From a virus: a stretch of DNA of 33,095 nt. A model generated the notes under the pieces. It saw nothing but the letters and a program-made list of their open reading frames with translations. It was not told where the DNA came from and did no database searches. Location: positions 1-33,095 of the IMG/VR virus record IMGVR_UViG_3300021354_000021, one strand, 5' to 3'. Shown piece after piece: positions 30,035 through 33,095 of this stretch; the first letter of the stretch is position 1, and each line of letters opens with the position of its first letter. Both the position numbers and the translations under genes were made by a program.

Positions 30035-30303
30035 GTTATTATTTGGTTAGATATTGTGGTGGCTCGTATGATGACTATTATAGTGCTGTGGTTTTTGTTA
30101 CCAATAAAAAAATAACTGCAACCAAATACTGCACCAAGTTTAATAAGATGCTGAAAAAATGGAAAGACCACTACAAGAAATTTGAAGCAGATAAATTTGG
30201 AATGAAATGGATAGCAGACGAACACGTTGAAAAGCACTTTGATAGATGGAATAGCCTTCAAAATATAACCAAATGTTATTACGAAGAAGTATCGTTCCGA
30301 TAA
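29983..30303 (+). CDS. Cassette 3 hypothetical protein
   Basis: 106 residues, basic and aromatic (YYLVRYCGG, KWKDHYKKFEADKF). No recognised family. The ATG at 29983 lies inside site C, so the first 14-15 residues come from the recombination site; the region after the junction starts around GSYYLVRY. A later start, for example a TTG at about residue 21, would put it inside the cassette proper. Stop TAA is just before the R''-like core at 30305. Confidence 0.55.
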   Translation: MIDRITEQPFCQTRVSGSYYLVRYCGGSYDDYYSAVVFVTNKKITATKYCTKFNKMLKKWKDHYKKFEADKFGMKWIADEHVEKHFDRWNSLQNITKCYYEEVSFR

Positions 30304-30304
30304 T

Positions 30305-30347
30305 TGCCACTAACTTGCGTATAGAAGCCACGACCTTTGTAAACCCT
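30305..30347 (+). repeat. Terminal half attC-like site of right array
   Basis: TGCCACTAAC (30305-30314) is the perfect reverse complement of cassette 3's start (30025-30034), so it is that cassette's R'' core. No paired right half is present. The next ~30 bases align with 853-890 at the end of the left array (CTAACTTGCG, GCCA.GA..TTTG). The next gene starts at 30356. Confidence 0.6.
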
Positions 30348-30355
30348 TTTAAATT

Positions 30356-30631
30356 ATGGAAGAAAAACCAAATGAATATATAATAACATACTCAAACCAT
30401 CTTGAATTTGAAGGTGTAAAACTTGCTTTCCGGCATAAGTTACTATTTGATATTTCAAGCACTCCAAAATATATCCCTTTTAATTTTGAAGGTAAATATT
30501 GGCTCATAAAAAATAAGCAGTTGACTATTTCAAAATATAAGGAATTAATTAAAAAAGAAGAAGTAAAGGTTGACGTTAGCAACTTACAATGGTACGCTCA
30601 ATGCCATCTTGATGAATGTTTTAATTTATGA
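30356..30631 (+). CDS. Conserved phage hypothetical protein
   Basis: 91 residues. The end VDVSNLQWYAQCHLDECFNL (72-91) is a hallmark of small conserved proteins in replication regions of Bacteroidota phages, with STPKYIPFNFEGKYWLI in the middle. Role unknown. It marks resumption of ordinary phage genes after the cassette array. Confidence 0.75.
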   Translation: MEEKPNEYIITYSNHLEFEGVKLAFRHKLLFDISSTPKYIPFNFEGKYWLIKNKQLTISKYKELIKKEEVKVDVSNLQWYAQCHLDECFNL

Positions 30632-30777
30632 TAGTTACTCAGGAACAACTCGCAGGAATTGAAAGACTTGATGCAGAACGAAAACTTTTTTGTGAGAAAT
30701 TGAAAATTAAATATGCCGATAAATGGTCGGGTAAAAAGAAACTAAATGAAACCAAAATTAAGGGAAAGAAAATGTAA
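30628..30777 (+). CDS. 49-residue basic hypothetical protein
   Basis: Begins at 30628, overlapping the preceding stop (TTATGATAG). Helical, rich in Lys and Glu, with an end KIKGKKM. It overlaps the NinG-like gene by 32 bases. No family recognised; tight coupling argues it is translated. Confidence 0.5.
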   Translation: MIVTQEQLAGIERLDAERKLFCEKLKIKYADKWSGKKKLNETKIKGKKM

Positions 30778-30979
30778 GCAATGCGGTAGTGTTTTTATGC
30801 AGACTAAGCCGTTGCAATATGTGTGCAATGCTATTTGTGCAATTAATTATAGAAAGGTTCTCAGCGAGTTTAAAAGAGTAAAAGAAGCGAAGGAAATACG
30901 TAAGGAAATGAAGTTGAATATTTGGAGGCAAATATTAAAAATATCTTCAAAATATCTGTTCCGGAAATTCAAGACATGA
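30746..30979 (+). CDS. NinG-like zinc-finger fragment, probably truncated
   Basis: 77 residues. The N-terminal zinc finger CKQCGSVF...PLQYVCNAICA (Cys10, Cys13, Cys27, Cys31) matches the start of lambda NinG-type recombination proteins, normally about 200 residues. After about residue 55 the sequence turns unlike NinG, and the -1 frame is open and protein-like to about 31018 (EVEYLEANIKNIFKISV). A frameshift or a replaced C-terminus is therefore likely. Confidence 0.6.
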   Translation: MKPKLRERKCKQCGSVFMQTKPLQYVCNAICAINYRKVLSEFKRVKEAKEIRKEMKLNIWRQILKISSKYLFRKFKT

Positions 30980-31042
30980 TTAAAAGTTATAAACAAAAGA
31001 TAAAAGACTTGAATTTATAATTAATATTGCACTATCAAATCA

Positions 31043-31114
31043 GGCAAAGGATTATGACAAAAATATTAAAATCTTCTCACAACGTACACAGTATTCTCAA
31101 TGTAGTCCTTTGCC
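31043..31114. repeat. Inverted repeat in gene gap
   Basis: GGCAAAGGATTA (31043-31054) and TAGTCCTTTGCC (31103-31114) pair in 11 of 12 positions with a 48-base loop. It lies in the ~190-base gap between the NinG-like fragment and the DUF4373-like gene. The gap holds no other supported feature. It may be an origin-type, transcript-stabilising or remnant cassette structure; not identifiable. Confidence 0.4.
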
Positions 31115-31166
31115 GTTCCACATTTTTGGGAAACTGTTGTACCGAGTGAGATAAATTTCAAAAATA

Positions 31167-31847
31167 ATGGCAAAGGACACATTTTATTTTTCACACGATT
31201 ATAATGCAAGAAATGATATTAAGATTAAGAAACTAATATCTACACATGGTTTTAGCGGTTATGGTTTGTTTTGGGCTTTAATTGAAGAGTTGTATAATAA
31301 TACTAACGTATTACCATTAGATTACGAATGTATTTCTTTCGATTTACGATGTGAAAAAAATATTTTAATTTCATTAATAAACGACTTTGGTTTATTCGTA
31401 ATTAATGATGGCTTTTTCGGAAGCTCATCAGTTGAAAAAAGATTAAATACAAGAAATGAAATATCTCAAAAAGCAAAGGAATCTGTTAATATACGTTGGG
31501 AAAAATATAGGGCTGAACGGTTATTAAATACGAGCGTATTACAATCGAATTACGATAGTAATACTATAAAGGAAAGGAAAGGAAAGGAAATAAAAGAAAA
31601 TAATATAGAGGAACGCAAATTAAAATTTGCTACCACACTCACCCCTTTTAAAAGTTCTTATGACATAAACGAACTAATGAAATTTTATGAGTATTGGATA
31701 GAGCCAAATAAATCAAACACAAAATTTCGTCAGGAACTTGAACAAACATGGGACTTAAAACGCAGATTAAAGACATGGTTTGCAAACGATAAAAGTTTTG
31801 GTAACAATATTAAAAAAGCTGGTACCCCTCCAGCAGGACACGTATGA
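31167..31847 (+). CDS. DUF4373-like (Lin1244/DnaD-like) replication initiator
   Basis: 226 residues. Start MAKDTFYFSHDYNARNDIKI and GFSGYGLFWALIEELY (29-44) are hallmarks of the DUF4373/Lin1244 N-terminal domain of phage replication proteins, with a DnaD-like C-terminal part (FYEYWIEPNKS, TWDLKRRLKTWF). The middle carries a GGAAA-repeat-coded KERKGKEIKE linker. It probably loads the helicase encoded by the next gene, which overlaps it by 4 bases. Confidence 0.8.
   Translation: MAKDTFYFSHDYNARNDIKIKKLISTHGFSGYGLFWALIEELYNNTNVLPLDYECISFDLRCEKNILISLINDFGLFVINDGFFGSSSVEKRLNTRNEISQKAKESVNIRWEKYRAERLLNTSVLQSNYDSNTIKERKGKEIKENNIEERKLKFATTLTPFKSSYDINELMKFYEYWIEPNKSNTKFRQELEQTWDLKRRLKTWFANDKSFGNNIKKAGTPPAGHV
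31571..31590 (+). repeat. Four tandem GGAAA pentamers inside initiator gene
   Basis: GGAAA is repeated four times, coding the basic linker of the DUF4373-like protein. A five-base unit changes the reading frame when copies are gained or lost, so replication slippage could switch the protein. Whether it varies cannot be told from one sequence. Confidence 0.75.
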
Positions 31848-32734
31848 TAGTAAGATTAGATAAACAAGTAATTGACCGTGTGGAATGGCTAATCGACAAC
31901 CCTAACAAGATTGTTTATTCGTTGGATATTCCTGAACTCGATCCGTTTTATAAAATAGTTTTAGGTTCAACAACCTACATTGGAGGAACACCCGGACATG
32001 GTAAATCTGAATTTCTTTTTGAAATGTTAATCAGGTTAAGTGAGAAATATTCGTTCAAACATTTGATATTTACACCCGAAAGCGGTTTTGCTGAGGATAT
32101 TTATTTGGAGTTAGCTTGCAAGTGTCTTGGAAAGTCAAATCGTCCAAACGCTTTTAATCGCATTACAAAGACTGATTTTTATAATACCATAGGATTTATC
32201 ACAGAACATTTTATAGTTCGTGAGGTTGAAGATAAAACACCATCACCGACAAGTTTTATGCAAGAGATAACAGAATGTATTTATGAAAATGAAATTAAAA
32301 CAGTAACAATTGACCCTTGGAATGAATTATTGCATAATTTTTCAGAGTTTAATGATGGGGGTCGACAAGATGTTTACTTGGAAATAGCCTTATCAAATGT
32401 TCGTGCCTTTGCTCGCAAACATAAACTTCACTTTTTCGTAGTGGCACATCCTCGCACACTTCAGAAAAACAAAGAAGGCAAATATGATCCTCCAACAGCA
32501 TACGAATTAAGTGGAGGTGGGACGTGGTTTGCAAAAGCCGATTCAATTCTATGCGTACACCGACCTTTGGAACACTCAGATACTCATTTTGAACGTACAT
32601 TTGTAGATATTCATGTGCAAAAAGCAAAACCAAAATCAGTAGGGATGAAGGGAACAGCCGAGATTGATTATGATTGGGTAACAGGAAGATATAAAAGTCG
32701 TGAAGGAAGCAAACAAATAGTAACACCTTTTTAA
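31844..32734 (+). CDS. DnaB/RecA-like replicative helicase ATPase
   Basis: 296 residues. Walker A GGTPGHGKS (47-55), Walker B TIDPW (155-159) and a RecA-like core with FTPES and a late ELSGGGTWFAKADSILCVHR (about 223-242), the pattern of DnaB C-terminal domain helicases. Shorter than DnaB (~450 aa): the N-terminal primase-interacting domain is missing, so it resembles the phage helicases that work with a separate loader. Starts inside the preceding gene's stop. Confidence 0.85.
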   Translation: MIVRLDKQVIDRVEWLIDNPNKIVYSLDIPELDPFYKIVLGSTTYIGGTPGHGKSEFLFEMLIRLSEKYSFKHLIFTPESGFAEDIYLELACKCLGKSNRPNAFNRITKTDFYNTIGFITEHFIVREVEDKTPSPTSFMQEITECIYENEIKTVTIDPWNELLHNFSEFNDGGRQDVYLEIALSNVRAFARKHKLHFFVVAHPRTLQKNKEGKYDPPTAYELSGGGTWFAKADSILCVHRPLEHSDTHFERTFVDIHVQKAKPKSVGMKGTAEIDYDWVTGRYKSREGSKQIVTPF

Positions 32735-32736
32735 AA

Positions 32737-33075
32737 ATGGATAGATCAAAAAACAATTACAATGTAGTAAAGGAAATTTCAAAGATGCCGGATTATTATT
32801 CTACTCACGAAAATGGCGCATGGGCATCGGCATTCCTTTCAAGTTATCTTATGGATATTTGGGTGAAAATTGAAAAGAACCCAAACCCTGAACAACAGGT
32901 TAAATTTTTTGAACTAATGGAGGCGAAAAAGATTATTGTAAACGCATTATCTCACACGTTCAGGCTTGAAAATATGGAACGTATTCATGAAGCTGATCTA
33001 ATAAAACAACACCGGCAAATCGAAGATTTAAAGAAACAAATAAAAGTACTAAAAGACACAATTAATTTTGAATAA
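32737..33075 (+). CDS. Hypothetical protein with C-terminal coiled coil
   Basis: 112 residues. N-terminal region with a Trp-rich ENGAWASAFLSSYLMDIW (25-42) and a C-terminal coiled coil (about 83-110, IKQHRQIEDLKKQIKVLK). No family recognised. Starts 3 bases after the helicase stop; probable partner in the replication module. Confidence 0.65.
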   Translation: MDRSKNNYNVVKEISKMPDYYSTHENGAWASAFLSSYLMDIWVKIEKNPNPEQQVKFFELMEAKKIIVNALSHTFRLENMERIHEADLIKQHRQIEDLKKQIKVLKDTINFE

Positions 33076-33076
33076 A

Positions 33077-33095
33077 ATGAAAACAGGCATGACCT
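33077..33095 (+). CDS. Partial CDS at window end
   Basis: ATG at 33077 follows the preceding stop directly and reads MKTGMT before the window ends. Only six codons are visible, so no product can be named; spacing and strand fit the next gene of the operon. Confidence 0.4.

Noticed and set aside
1-33095. CRISPR arrays, insertion sequences, rRNA genes, integrase
   Set aside because: No regularly spaced repeats, transposase, rRNA segment, tyrosine or serine recombinase or intI-like protein could be recognised on either strand.

Overview
The window is AT-rich DNA from a tailed phage or prophage of a Bacteroidota host. The evidence is: A/T-rich leaders without Shine-Dalgarno sequences, a host-type TTG-N20-TAnnTTTG promoter, and families typical of Bacteroidota siphophages (DUF6712-like connector, XkdF-like prohead protease, DUF3127, DUF4373-like initiator, DUF5675). 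No integrase of any kind is recognised in the window, so it cannot be decided whether this is a prophage or a free phage genome.

Layout. (a) 1-890, plus strand: two gene cassettes, one partial and one encoding a HAD-type phosphatase, with integron attC-like sites. (b) 908-25819, minus strand: one long late block. Read in transcription order it holds a sigma-like factor, a GIY-YIG/T5orf172 nuclease, a group of glycosyltransferases and membrane or lipoprotein genes, TerS, TerL, tail assembly chaperones joined by a -1 frameshift, tail proteins, tape measure, prohead protease, scaffold-like protein, major capsid protein, a tRNA with a CAT anticodon, tail-tube-like protein, portal, connectors, a putative receptor-binding protein, holin-like proteins, a phosphoesterase and a candidate lysis group. 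(c) 25819-25996: divergent control region. (d) 25996-29101, plus strand: early genes (HTH regulator, small membrane proteins, DnaA domain IV protein, DUF3127 protein, lambda-exonuclease-like nuclease, winged-helix protein). (e) 29096-30347: three cassettes with attC-like sites inserted among the early genes. (f) 30356-33095: replication genes (truncated NinG-like zinc finger, DUF4373-like initiator, DnaB/RecA-like ATPase) and a gene cut by the window edge.

Three signals stand out. First, four minus-strand genes are preceded by the same bipartite element, AGCAA-N14-TATACTAAT, always with 19 nt between the first bases of the two boxes. I infer a phage late promoter, possibly served by the phage's own sigma-like protein. 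Second, the cassettes have the diagnostic integron architecture: the first 9-10 bases of each are the reverse complement of the R''-like sequence at its own end, and the sites are long imperfect stems. Third, the tail chaperone overlap holds a run of nine T that joins two frames by a -1 shift.

How the parts fit together (inference): host RNA polymerase reads the early operon from 25927-25958. The sigma-like factor heads the minus-strand block and may turn on the packaging, tail and capsid genes through the repeated element. The glycosyltransferases may modify the virion, the DNA or the host surface. The lysis candidates lie at the far end of the block.
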